Positions 12,201-22,470 are shown, numbered from the stretch's first letter. The stretch is 64,000 nucleotides of DNA from Gambelia wislizenii (GCA_030847615.1 JAUMIR010000001.1:369822687-369886686), one strand, 5' to 3'. Made by a program: numbers and translations. The notes: a model not told the origin generated them from the sequence alone.

Positions 12201-12216
12201 CCTCAAAACACAGTCC
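12201..12216 (-). other. DKK3: DKK3 exon 2 5' UTR part and splice acceptor
   Basis: In the minus sense a pyrimidine-rich tract ending 'cttcatttgcttttcag' (12217-12233) is a strong 3' splice site. It leaves 16 untranslated nucleotides before the ATG, as expected for a gene whose first exon is non-coding. Confidence 0.8.
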
Positions 12217-14230
12217 CTGAAAAGCAAATGAAGCTAAGGAGACTTGGGCTTATTTTTTTGAGACAGAGGGAACCCATCTCTTCCAACACACTTAAAAGAA
12301 CTGCCAGAGACTCCTTATATAGAGCATGGAGGGCTCTTGCTTGAAGAACGCTGGGAGCCCGTGTGATGCCATCTAGCAATGCCCATGACAGAAAAATTCC
12401 TCTACTGATTAGAGTGCAGATTAGAGCTATAAAGCTGCCACTGTGTCTGGATACTGTCTAGTCTAATCTTTAACATATAAACAGGCACCAGTAATCCTGC
12501 TAGCTATGGCTAGTACCACCACTGTCTTAACAGGGTCTGGTGGAATCCTAGAAACTAAAAAAAGAACTCACAAGTAGGACCTGAAATGAAATGTTGGGCT
12601 GCTGCTGATCCAGGATATCAGTCATGCGCTCTTCCAGGATATACCATGCCATCGTATGCCCCACCTCTACTTTTCTCCCCCTATTCCACTGCCTCTCAGT
12701 CCCTGAGGCTGCTCAGACTTAGAACCCAAGCAACTTTTCTTGTTCTAGAAGAGAGACCGAGCAACCTTAATTCCTATTGAAAGAACAGAATGTACTTTAA
12801 AATTATAGCTATTTTAGATAGCAGCCTTAACAGGACAAAGGTGCAGGTAACTTTGAGGGGCAAGGACCTGCTTCTCTCAAGCTGCATGTATTCAGAAGCT
12901 GTAGTGGTCAATTTTGAGTGCAGGCTCTCATTTAAAAAAAAATCCCTACAGTAATACTTCCAAGGAGAGCCCAAACTGCAGGTGTTTGTTGATCTATATT
13001 AACTTACACACACAAATCTCTAGCAGTTTTTATCTCCAGGGGAACAGGTCTTTTGTAAAGCTAATGGAAGTTGTCCATACAAGACCAATACACAACAACA
13101 GGAGACTAAAAAGATCTATTTCCCTTCCAGCTACAATGGGGATTGCAGCTAAACTCAGGCAGAAGGGGAGGCTCAGGGTGAGAAAGGTTGCTGATTACAA
13201 AGTGTTGGAGCTTTGATCCTGTCAGCTCTAACTCTGCTACATCACTGCCTATATTAGAACCCCAGCAGTGCCTTGGCAGATGGGAAAGAAAAATGGTATT
13301 GAGATTAATTTGTGCAAAATTCAAGTTACAGTGGGACACTGACCAGCCCCGATGCACACAGATTAAGGGGAGCCTTCCCCATGCAGGTGACTCGTGCCCA
13401 AGGTCAGTGGTTCCACATATTATTGAGCTAAGGAAGTAGAAGGACTGCAGCCACCCTTGAGGCTTGGGCATGGCCCCCACATCCTGAAGCAGGCCCCCAA
13501 GCCAGACTCTTTGGCTTGCACCCTACCTACTGCCAAGGTTAAGAGCAGAGAGATGCTCTACAGCAGTGGTGCCAGTGTTTTGAACTCCAACTCCCAGAAG
13601 CCTGAGCCAGCTCTTCCAATGGTCAGAAATTCTTGGAGCTGTAACCAAAACCCTTGGAGGGCCAAAGGTTGGATACCACTGCTCTACAGGATTTAGGATA
13701 AAAATTAAAATAAGTTAGTTTAAATGATGTCACCAGAGTAATATTTATATTTATTTTTTAAAAAAATCTAAATGGATTTCCATAATAAAAACTTACAATA
13801 ACATCACGCTGGGCCCCACTCCTAATCCTGGCCCCCCGGGCTAGAGTCCTGTCAGCCTCCCCCTTGAGGGGGCACTGGGCTTGGGGGCCACTTCGTGTGT
13901 GTGTGGCTTCGCGTCGCCTGTGGACTTATGGCGACCCCTGGGGTTTCATAGGGTCTCCCTTAGCCAGCCCTCAAGAAGCACCGGGACCAAACTCAGCCCT
14001 TCCAAAGGGCGAGGCGTGAGGAGCTCCTTCCCGGTCGAAGTCCCGCCGAGTCCAAGGGGACTTCTGCGCCTTTCAGGGCGTGCAGGATTGCGGCGCTGGC
14101 AGCCCCGGCAGCGGCTCTTCCCCTCCGTTTGCCTAGATAGCCCGAGGCCCCCTTCAGCAAAAGCCCCGGAAAAGCCGGTCCCTCACCTTTCGGTAACTTC
14201 CCGGACCCAGGAAGAAAAGCGCAGACTTAC
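12217..14230 (-). other. DKK3: DKK3 intron 1 (predicted)
   Basis: Bounded by the acceptor at 12217 and the GTAAGT donor at 14225-14230. Apart from the MITE at 13563-13680 I see no assignable feature in it; the ORFs at 12914-13700 carry no recognisable domain. Confidence 0.6.
13563..13680. mobile_element. 118-bp hAT-type MITE with perfect 8-bp target duplication
   Basis: Inverted ends 'gcagtggtgcca' and 'ttggataccact' enclose an imperfect palindrome ('aactccaactcccag' against 'cttggagctgtaac'). It is flanked by identical 8-mers GCTCTACA at 13555-13562 and 13681-13688, the length expected for hAT insertion. Confidence 0.8.
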
Positions 14231-14410
14231 CACGGGATAGACCGACGGCCTCTCTCTCCCTCTCTTTTCCCCCTTCAGCTGGTACCCGGCGCCTTGCCTG
14301 GGCGAGGGATGCTTCGCCGCCTCCTTCCTTCGGCTTACTGACGGGGCGCCCCACCTTCAAAGTGCTGAGGAAGAGGAGGAGGAAGCCGGCGGCAGCGGAG
14401 AGACGCCTTA
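14231..14410 (-). other. DKK3: DKK3 non-coding exon 1 (predicted; 5' end approximate)
   Basis: In the minus sense 'cccgtg|gtaagt' gives a near-consensus donor at 14231/14230. A CCAAT box 70-80 bp to the right of 14400 suggests a transcription start near 14390-14420, but no TATA box is seen, as usual in CpG promoters. A weaker alternative donor ('cgaaag|gtgagg') lies at 14187/14186. Confidence 0.5.
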
Positions 14411-14476
14411 ATCCGCGCTTCAGCCCCAACAAAAGCAGGCGGCCGTGGCGGCTTCAGTCCTGCGCAACGTCCGCCG

Positions 14477-14486
14477 CTATTGGCTG
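14477..14486 (-). promoter_or_regulatory. CCAAT box in DKK3 CpG island
   Basis: The minus sense reads 'cagccaatagcgg', a good NF-Y-type site. Its position and orientation fit a minus-strand promoter. Confidence 0.5.
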
Positions 14487-14848
14487 CGAGCGAAGAAACC
14501 CAACCGCGGGCCAGGAGGGAGCCACCGGCGAGCAGCAGAGGCGGAGGAGGCGGCGGAGGAGGGGCCAGGTGACGAGGGAGAAAGCGCGAGGGGCCCGGCT
14601 CCCTCCCGCCTCAGCGCCACGCTGATGATTAGCTGCCGGGGAGGGAGGGAGGGAGGGAGACCCGCCGCCAGCCGCCTTTGCGCCCCTGGAACAAAGCGCG
14701 TGCCTGCGCCCTCTCCGGGAGCCCCTGGGCCAGGAGGACACCGGGGGGGGGGGAGTCGAGGCAGGGCCCTCTTCTCAGCATTATAGCCCCACTCCCGCAA
14801 AGCAGTGCACTGGGCCCTACCTGCACCACCACTCACAGGAATAAAATT

Positions 14849-14960
14849 ATTGAGGAAATAAAAAGTTTTATTTATTGGTACCTCCAACAAAGGTACCTCC
14901 AACAAAAATGTAAATGATTGAGGAAATAAAAAGTTTTATTTATTGGTACCTCCAACAAAG
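14849..14960 (+). repeat. Direct repeat of 44 bp, 68-bp period
   Basis: The same roughly 44-bp segment ('attgaggaaataaaaagttt', 'tatttattggtacctccaac') occurs at 14849-14892 and 14917-14960. A further partial 'ggtacctccaacaaa' copy lies between them. The duplication abuts the upstream edge of the CpG island. Confidence 0.8.
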
Positions 14961-15044
14961 CCAGTGTTTTGACCTTCTCCCCACCCCCTGCAATTTCATG
15001 GGGAGCAAAGCCCCTTCCCCTCCAGACTTCAGAATCCCTGGTGT

Positions 15045-15268
15045 CAGGACCAGTTTAAGGAATTTTGCCCCCCCCCCTGCAATGCTTTATTTTGGGGGGC
15101 CCATATGTTTGTTCTAGGTCAATGTATCTCAACCTAAGCTATTCACAGTACAGGATGTTCAGATTATTACTAATAATGTTTTTGTAGCAAGAGGGTTACT
15201 ACAGGGCCCCCCACAATGATGCGGCCCCCTGCGGATGCTGACGCCGCCAGTCCCTTAAACCGGCCCTG
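15045..15268. mobile_element. 224-bp hAT-type MITE with perfect 8-bp target duplication
   Basis: Inverted ends 'caggaccagtttaaggaatt' and, from the right, 'cagggccggtttaagggact' (about 15 of 20 match) are flanked by identical CCTGGTGT at 15037-15044 and 15269-15276. The CAGG.. terminus and 8-bp duplication indicate hAT. There is no coding capacity. Confidence 0.85.
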
Positions 15269-15269
15269 C

Positions 15270-16042
15270 CTGGTGTGTAAAATGACAGAGACAAGAACGA
15301 AAAAGAAGAGAGGAGAGAAGCGCCTTCAAATGTAGGAAAGCAGGAGCAGTATCTCGGAGGAGCCTCTCCCCAGCGAATAGCATCTCCGCCTTGGGCCAAT
15401 GGGGGTGCCAGGGGAAGAGAGACAGGTGTGGGTGGGCAGCCTCTGCCACTGGGAGAGGGAGAGGGGGCAGACTGGAGGGCTGGAAGGAGGCACCCCTTGG
15501 TGGGGCTGTTGGAGAGTGTGTGTGTGAGAGGGAGGGAAGAGTTCCTCAGTGGTTATGGCTGTATGGACAGTCACTCCAGGCAGAGCTGAGGAGGTGGGTC
15601 AAGCCTCCCTTTCTCAGCCGCTGCTTGGCTTTTCTGCCCCTTCTGGCAGGGTTTCTCCAGTGCCTCCCTTGCTTTGCTCCTCATTCAGGACTCCCCCTCC
15701 AGCCACCCAGCAGCTGGGAGTGGGAGCTGGGCCAACATAAGCAGCTGGGGGACGCTGAATTCCTTGTCTCAGGCAGTCTGTGCTTCCTGGAGGACGCCTC
15801 TGCCTTTGACTCTCCTGGCTCTTGGAACCTTGCTCTCTTGAAACCTCTGATATCTTGACCTTGGACTGTCTTCATTGACCCACCTGCCGGAATCTTTTGG
15901 ACCTTGAACTGCCTCTTTGTTCTTCGCTCTCTCTGGACTCCTGACCCTCTAGGACTGCTACTGACAAACCTAGGTACTGTACTTGCAACTGAGTTGTTGT
16001 CGAGCCGGGCTGTCTTATCAGCTGTTTGACTTGGCGCCCCGA
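15270..16042. other. Unassigned stretch, possibly a degraded LTR or LINE
   Basis: C/T-rich on the plus strand with recurring 'cttgg/ccttgaact/cttggact' phrases between about 15780 and 15960, a style seen in some reptile LTRs, but I find no TATA box, poly(A) signal or boundary that would support a call. The ORFs at 15391-15858 have no recognisable domain. Confidence 0.25.
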
Positions 16043-16152
16043 CAGCCTGATGGACATCTGTTGAGAATGCTTTGGTTGTTTATTCCTGCATGGCAGGGAG
16101 TTGAACTGGATGAGCCTTGTGGTCTCTTCCAACTCTGTGATTCTATGATTTG
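16043..16152 (+). mobile_element. CR1 LINE 3' end, truncated
   Basis: Segment 'gatggacatctgttgagaat' followed by 'gtttattcctgcatggcagg', 'ggtctcttccaactctgtga' and the terminal 'ttctatgatt', collinear with the CR1 3' end at 43830-43922. Confidence 0.8.
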
Positions 16153-16189
16153 CATATATTACAGTAGGTAAATTAATTATTTGTAAATT

Positions 16190-17812
16190 AATTGGAATAT
16201 ACATTCCAGTCCCCAAGAAAGGGGATACTATGGATTGCAGTAACCATAGGACCATTGCATTAATATCCCATGCAAGCAAACTGATGCTCAAAATTCTACA
16301 ACACGACATTTACCATATATGGAGCCAGAAATGCCAGGTGTCCAAGCTGGGTTCAGGAAAGGAAGAGGCACTAGGGATCATATTGCAAACATACATTGGA
16401 TAATGGATCACATCAAATAATTTCAGAAGAAAATCAGCCTGTGCTTTATAGATTATAGCAAAGCCTTTGATTGTATAAATTATAAAAAAAACACTATGGA
16501 TCACTCTTACAGAAATAGGTGTGCCACATTTGATTGTCCTTGTGCTTAACCTGTACCGCAGGACAAGAGGCTACCGTCAGGACAGAATATGGAGAAACTG
16601 AATGGTTTTCAATTGGGAAGGGAGTCAGGCAAGGCTACATTTTATCATCCTATCTGTTTAACTTGTATGCTGAACAAATTATATGTAAAGCAGGATTAGA
16701 CTCAAAGGAAGGAGGCATGAAAATTGGAGGAAGGAACATCAACAAGTTAAGATATGCAGATGACACCATACTAATAGCATAAAATAGGAAAGATTTTGAA
16801 CAAGTACTGAAAAAAGTCAAAAAAGAAAGTGCAAAGGCAAGTTTACAGTTGGATATTGAGCCTGTGCAATGGATTTTTCTGGTGGAGCGCAGCGTGCACA
16901 GAACTGGCCTCACCCTTTAAACCAGAGATTCATCTGCCGTGGCCTTGCAAGCATGGACGTGGCAGCGAGGTCCTCGGGCTGTAGGTTTGATTAGAGTTTC
17001 CTTCTCTTAGATGGTTGACCTTACAGGGTTGGACGAGCACCATCTGCCCAGGTTTGGGATTAGAGTTTTCCTTCTCCTAGGACGGTTGCCACAAGGCTAG
17101 AGAGCCCATCCTGCCCTTTGACGCTCTTTGTCAGACCCTTCGGTTTTGACCTGTCTGGCATGGGAGACCCTACCAGTGGCTATTATGCCACTGCCAGCAT
17201 AGCTCAAAACATCATTAGGGTACGCAACAGTTGGATATGAATAAAACAAAAATAATGACCACAGATGGGTTACATCACTTTAAAACAGATGATGAAGACA
17301 TTGAAATAGTTCAAGACTTTCCATACCTTGACTCAGTCATCAATCAGAAGGTAGACTGCAGTCAAGAAATCAGAAGAAGATCAGGACTCGGAAGGGCAGC
17401 TATGAAGGAACTAGACGAGATCCTGAAGTGCCAAGATATATAATTGAATACTAAAGTTAGAATTGTCTATGCCATCGTATTTCCCATTTCTATATATGGT
17501 TGTGAAAGCTGGATGGTGCAGAAAGCTGACAGGAAGAAAATCAACTCATTTGAAATGTGGTGCTGGACAAGGGTTCTATGGATTCCATGGACTGCTAAAA
17601 AGACAAATCAATGGGCCCTAGAGCAAATCATGCCTGAACTCTTCCTAGAAGCCAAGCCAACTAAACTGAGGCTGTTGTACTTGGGCCATATCATGAGAAG
17701 ACATGACTCACTAGAAAAGATAATAATGCTTGGCAAGGTAAAAGGCAGTAGGAAAAGAGGAAGACCACATGACAGATGGATAGACTCAAATTGCTCGGGT
17801 CTTTGACAGAAA
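16190..17812 (+). mobile_element. RTE-BovB LINE fragment (reverse transcriptase), broken
   Basis: Frames translate to the BovB reverse transcriptase from finger/palm to thumb and C-terminal region: 'NHRTIALISHASKLMLKIL' equivalent at about 16240-16300, 'IDYSKAFD'-like at about 16450, IGKGVRQG at about 16610-16635, RYADDTILIA at 16752-16781 (catalytic YADD), then FPISIYGCESWM and RKRGRPHDRWID to 17790. The frame changes several times, and a 370-bp insertion at 16857-17226 splits the coding region just after the catalytic site. Both the 5' part (AP endonuclease) and the 3' end are missing. Pseudogenised. Confidence 0.85.
16857..17226 (+). mobile_element. 370-bp retroelement 3'-end insertion in BovB, with 12-bp target duplication
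   Basis: The BovB sequence is interrupted between two identical 12-mers ACAGTTGGATAT (16845-16856 and 17227-17238). The insert has no poly(A) tail. Its last 60 bp ('gcatgggagaccctaccagt', 'catagctcaaaacatcatta') resemble LINE 3' UTRs I recall from the Rex/Babar-like groups, but the family is not certain. The central 'ttagagttttccttctccta' phrase occurs twice (near 16994 and 17060). Confidence 0.6.
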
Positions 17813-17924
17813 ATATTAGGACCTCCTTAACAATTCCTGTCCAAAATATTCAGCATTTTTCCTATTTTGATTTCTTAACATAATCGGTTGAATCTATTAG
17901 TCATACATAGAGCAGCCTCATCAA

Positions 17925-17962
<38 letters not shown>
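17925..17962 (+). repeat. (AAT)n microsatellite
   Basis: An uninterrupted run of about 12 AAT units ending in 'aaaggttagg'. Confidence 0.95.
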
Positions 17963-17963
<1 letters not shown>

Positions 17964-19704
17964 GGTTAGGATGAGTTATTCAAGTTCTACTGATTCAGTG
18001 GATTTGCTCTAGTTTATGCCTTCAGGGCCTCAGTATGCTCTATGTTTGGAACTATCAAAATGTCTTCTCTTGATTTGGTTAGAAATTCAAACCTCGTCCA
18101 GCTGATTATACTGATTTTTTTTTCTTCACAGAGAAAATATTAGACCATATGCAAGACTTGAAATGTATTTGCCACAGTATGCCTGAAGCAGGAGGGGAGG
18201 GAGCCACAGCCAATCCTAGTTTCCTTGTATGTGTAGGGATGCTCCATGATTGATGTGTATGTGGGGGTGCCCGATTCTGCAATTTTGGGAGAAGGCTCCC
18301 TCCCTTGCTCAGACCACAGGCAACTGATGTGCAAACATACCGCTGAAGTGACACACATTACAACCAGCAGCACACATGCCTACTTCTTTGCATGCTCTCA
18401 TGCACAGAGAATGAGTCTGAGATAACTTCAAGGGAATCTTTTGACATTTGTAGACTCACATGTTGTTTTTAAATGGTATTTCTGAAACACGGAATTTAAT
18501 ATGGTTAGAATTTAATGAGGCTGCATGCTCTTACTGTTTCAAAAGACTTGTACTCCAAGTTCTGAAAGGTAAACATTTTTGATCAGTGGACAGAAGATCT
18601 CACTGCTTTAGATACTCATGAGCATATATTTCATAGATGCCAACATTAAAAAATGTGGTTTTGAAAGTGTGGTCAGTGTATATTAATATATATGCCTAGC
18701 TTGTATCCTATATGTTCTCCTCTTCCTTTTTCTTCTGCCCCCCCCCCGTAATCATACTTTTAAAATCCAATAAAATCATTTTAAAAGTATATTTTTAATG
18801 CTCAACAAGCATTAAGAGTCTTAGGATTTGTTATGAAAATAAAAGAGCTGCAATAGGAATAAACTTATCACCTAACAAGCAAGCATCTTACTGTCTGAAA
18901 ACAATAGGATGCCCAGTGGTATACAAAATGGGCAAGAGAAGTTCTGCAAGCAACGTGTATCTGTAGGACCCAAGAATCAATTTCAAAAGTATTAATGAGA
19001 ATGTGTTCCCCTTGGCAGGCCAACAAAGAAGTCAAGGAGGCTCTAGGGAACCATTCCACAGTTAATTATTCTTAATAATGTAAATTAATCTTGCAAATCA
19101 GGATCAAAGCTAAACTCATTCTAGATCAAAGAAATTAAGAACTACCAACTAGCATCTTTTGAGTGATGAGAATTTAGCTATAGCTGAGGGTGTTTTAATT
19201 TAGGCTGCATTCAGCTGTACATGCTAAAAATTGCATGGATATCAAAGATAATTCCATTGCCTGGCATCAAAGAAATGGAGAGCTTTGAATCCTGTTGTCA
19301 CCGATCTTGGTTCCATTTAGTTCCAAGTTCCATTTACTTGCATGCATGAGGGCTGGCTAATCACGTGTGTAAGATATGCCAACTTTGTCCATCAGTGGGA
19401 CTTACTTTCAAGTAATTATTATGTTTTGTTTTCCGCCATCATGACAGGAGGTTTTTTATTAAAAAAAAAACAACTAATAATGTAGATGGGTATCTTGCAT
19501 AATTTGAAAATAACTTAAACTCTGCTGTAGGAAAATATAGAGTGGCATGCAGCTTCTCAAAACTCCTGTTGGCTATGACCCACTATGGGAACGAACTGGA
19601 GTTTTTTCCAGGGCTTATCATTTCTCTGTATACCTGTCTGGACACAGGATGGAAACCCAGCTCCATTTTTGTTCAGAAATATCAATAAAGATTAAAACAA
19701 TTTG
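17963..19704. other. No assignable feature
   Basis: AT-rich sequence with only short chance ORFs. A short 'gtgggacttactttcaagta' piece at 19395-19416 matches the repeat described at 29325 and 50134. Confidence 0.5.
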
Positions 19705-20329
19705 TAACATCTCTCTCTGTTAGCATACCTTACCATCCCTATTTCATAACTGCACATATTGGACACACTTTGGGATCAAGCTGACCGGCGGACAGTTGGG
19801 GTCACAATGACCTGAGACATGTTCAGGATTATGAAAACCCAGATAAGATTATGCGGAAATCCCAGTTGTTAAAACATGCAATCAGTGACCCTCCAACCAT
19901 ACCCTACAGAAATCTTTCTTATACACCCTACCTGTCCAAACATTATGAGTTTGTTGCAAATCCCATCAATGCTTTGTCACTCCAGAGTTAAGGCAATCAC
20001 TTCAGTTTCAGACCCTTTTGTCTGTTCTGTGAGAAAGCCATCCAGGCTTTGTCGTAACTAGAGCACTCCTCCAGGGTACAAAGGGCATAAATATGCTAGT
20101 TCCGACCCTAGCTGGGTGTGTCACAGCTGGTGTGCCACAGACCGGACCCACCATTCTGCATGTCACCTCTTCACTCTGTCTGAGTTCCTCCACAGTGTGG
20201 ATCGCTTTCTCCGAGACTGGTAACTATCACCCTTCCACCCCCTACTTCTCTCTATCCAACCCTTCTCACTTTTCTCTTCAACTAGCTATACCCGGTGTAG
20301 CATACACCATTCCCTCCACGCCCTACACA

Positions 20330-20965
20330 CACCCCAACTGTACACATGCCACTCCCTCACACTGTTCCCCCATGCCCATCACCACCCTCCCCACCCCCAT
20401 GCCACCACGACCCTCCTCGCCCTCTCCATGCCCCCCGCCACCCATCACCCCGCCATCCCCCTCACTGCCCACCCCACCACCACCCACACCCCTCACTGCC
20501 TGCCCCACCACCCTCTGCGCCACCTTGCCACCCGCCCTTAGCCTGATGCTGCCCCTCGCCACCCCCGTGCCCCTCACTGACCCTAAACCTAACCCTTGCC
20601 AGCTGCCCCACCGCTCCCCCTGCGGTGCACCCTGCTGCACCCCTGCACCCCTCACCACCCCGTGCCCCACTGTGCCACCCCACCATGACCCTCACTGCCA
20701 TCCCCACCTCCTGCCACCACCGCGTCCCTCGCTGCCCTTCCCACGCCCAACTGCACGGCCCCCCATGCCCCTTGCTGCCCTCCCTGCCACCCCACCCCAC
20801 CACTGCACCCCTCCTTCCCCTCCCTGTGCCCCATCGCCCCCTGCGCCACTATCCCATGCCCCTCACTACCCCACCGCTGCCCCACCACCACCACCCATGC
20901 CACCACACCACCACCCTTGCTCCTGCACACACCATGCCAGATTCCCCCCCACTACTCACACCTCC
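20330..20965 (+). repeat. C-rich low-complexity tract (CCAC/CCC-rich)
   Basis: About 630 bp in which the plus strand is largely C with A and T and very little G, in imperfect 'cacccc/ccaccac/catgcccc' units. It gives spurious Pro-rich ORFs on the plus strand and Gly-rich ORFs on the minus strand. The strand bias is strong enough to allow G-quadruplexes on the minus strand. Confidence 0.9.
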
Positions 20966-21016
20966 TCTGCGGGTGGGCATGTCTAAAAAGACTTAAAGGT
21001 CCACATGTTCCTGCCC

Positions 21017-21091
21017 CCAGTGTGCTGATTGGCTGCCCAATCAAGCTTTGATTGGTTGGTTAGTTTCCTAAGCAGCCAATCAGCACACTGG
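21017..21091. promoter_or_regulatory. Perfect 20-bp inverted repeat with opposed CCAAT boxes, followed by TATA
   Basis: Arms 21017-21036 and 21072-21091 are exact reverse complements, with a 35-nt loop. Each arm contains an ATTGG/CCAAT core and the loop has two further copies. A TATA run ('ttttatatatatag') follows at 21115-21128 and AATAAA at about 21195, which fits an LTR promoter with a short R region. Confidence 0.55.
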
Positions 21092-21353
21092 AAATGGCAA
21101 CATACCCAAGAGAATTTTATATATATAGACAGCCTTGTATGGTTTTTAAGAGTGTATGTTCTTATACAATATTTTATCTCTTGTGTTAATTCAAATAAAA
21201 TACTTTGTTTAATTCCATCCGGAGTGCTCTCTACAGTTAGTACTGGTATACGTAGGTGAAAAGATCCCAAAAGTTACCCTCCTCTCGCAGGCCTCCTTTT
21301 GAGCTATAATCCCCACAAATTTCAAGGAGATGCTCTAGAGTAACATCTATCTC

Positions 21354-22377
21354 TTTCTAAAGTAGAAAATGAAGAACTTAGAAAGGATTTTTAAAAGGCT
21401 AGTATCATCATGCTTTTTTATCTACCTCCCAGATTTAGAGCTTTTCAGATTCTCTGAGGATGAATTGATATCATATAAAAAAGGTGTCAGGAAATCATAC
21501 AGAACTTATATTACTAAGAGATGTGACTCAAATCACAAATTGTGCAATTGTCTGTTACCATATGCCATAATAACACATGACATTATGCAGATATAATTAT
21601 AGTATCCAGGAGCCTCCATATCATATCTAATGTTTGCCCAAGATTTAATTAAAAAATCTGTTATGTGTTTGAAATGAGGCTCTTCTAGTTCAACCATGAA
21701 ATAAAAAAAGTCTCTCACTATTCCTAGAAATATAGCTTTTGCGAGATTTCCTTATATTCCCCAATTTACATTTTGGAAAAAAAAAAGGAAAATAAAACCA
21801 CGCTTGGGTTGGGGTTTTGGTGTAGTGTGTGTGTGGGGGGGGTGATCCTGATGGGCATAGAAACAGAATGGGGAGACATAGCAATGAGTCACCCATTATG
21901 TACTGCAAGAGCTATGCAGCTAACAGCAAGGAAACATTAAACCTCTGAATCATTTTCTGTCTGCCAGACCATGGAAACCTGGCACTTCAAGTACGGACAT
22001 AGGAAAACATTTCTCTCTACATGTGATTTTTAAATTTGGAGAAATTTGACACTAGTTGGTTTTCAGCCACAAGAAACAGTTATAAAGTAGTCATTTTTAT
22101 TTGTTTTAATGGAGCCGATGGTTTTAAACATCCTATGCAAACAGAATTTTAATTATAACATGCAGAGTTATTATTACTATTAGCTTTGTATGTGCATTTT
22201 GGCTTGCAAAGTAATCAACAATTATTATCACATCATTCATCTTTCATGGCATCCTGTGAGACAGGCCATTAGCAGTTTTATTCTACAGAGGGCAAATGAG
22301 AGATAAAATGAATGGTATAAAATATATGCAGCACACATTTCTATAATTTTTGTTAGCCTACTACAACAAAACAAAAA
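21354..22377. other. No assignable feature
   Basis: AT-rich sequence with short ORFs and a G-rich run at 21825-21845; no domain, repeat family or splice-bounded exon recognised. Confidence 0.45.
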
Positions 22378-22470
22378 ACATAGAGTCCTGTGGCACCTGA
22401 AAGATTGAAATGTTTTACTTGACTATATGCTTTCATGGAGTGTAGTTCCTGCTCTCAGATGCATGGAAAG
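22378..22470 (-). repeat. Interspersed repeat fragment ('tcctgtggcacc' family)
   Basis: The order 'agagtcctgtggcacctgaa', 'gactatatgctttcatggag', 'cagatgcatgga' is one I recognise as a frequent reptile interspersed repeat, here in degraded form. I cannot assign it to a class. Confidence 0.45.

Larger units (their letters stand above)
13870..14790 (-). promoter_or_regulatory. DKK3: CpG island, likely DKK3 promoter
   Basis: A CpG-dense, G+C-rich block in an otherwise AT-rich, CpG-poor neighbourhood, 1.7 kb upstream of the DKK3 coding exon. It contains the exon-1 donor at 14230 and, in the minus sense, a CCAAT box at about 14479-14483 (seen on the plus strand as CTATTGG), plus several GC-rich Sp1-like sites. 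The long P/R/A/G-rich ORFs across it are compositional and are not called as genes. Confidence 0.75.
19718..21340 (+). mobile_element. Solo-LTR-like element, 1.6 kb, with C-rich expansion
   Basis: It shares with 62725-63586 a collinear set of blocks: 'atattggacacac', a U3-like part, a TATA-like 'gggcataaatatgc' at 20085, 'gactggtaactat' at 20215-20227, an AATAAA at about 21195 and the U5-like block 'cagttagtactggtatac' then 'gttaccctcctctcg'. The ends lie next to a 13-bp direct repeat with one mismatch (19705-19717, 21341-21353). It differs from the other copy by an extra 850 bp (20280-21130) holding the C-rich tract and an inverted CCAAT pair. No gag/pol is present. The superfamily is not determined. 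Confidence 0.6.

Noticed and set aside
12201..12227. N-terminal extension of the DKK3 frame (starting at 12227)
   Set aside because: The extension crosses the splice acceptor at 12217 and would be intronic; the ATG at 12200 gives a proper signal peptide.
13881..14905. Several ORFs across the CpG island, including 142 residues on the minus strand
   Set aside because: High CpG content depletes stop codons. The frames overlap on both strands and one spans the predicted exon-1 donor, so none is called as protein.
15391..15858. 155-residue ORF upstream of DKK3
   Set aside because: No domain, low-complexity composition and no exon boundaries; more likely degraded repeat sequence.
18106..18373. 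Paired ORFs on the minus strand near 18.2 kb
   Set aside because: Short, overlapping in different frames, no domain and no splice context.
20093..20986. 297-residue Pro/Thr/Ser-rich ORF and Gly-rich ORFs on the other strand
   Set aside because: They are the translation of a C-rich low-complexity tract; there is no domain, no conserved start context and no splice structure.
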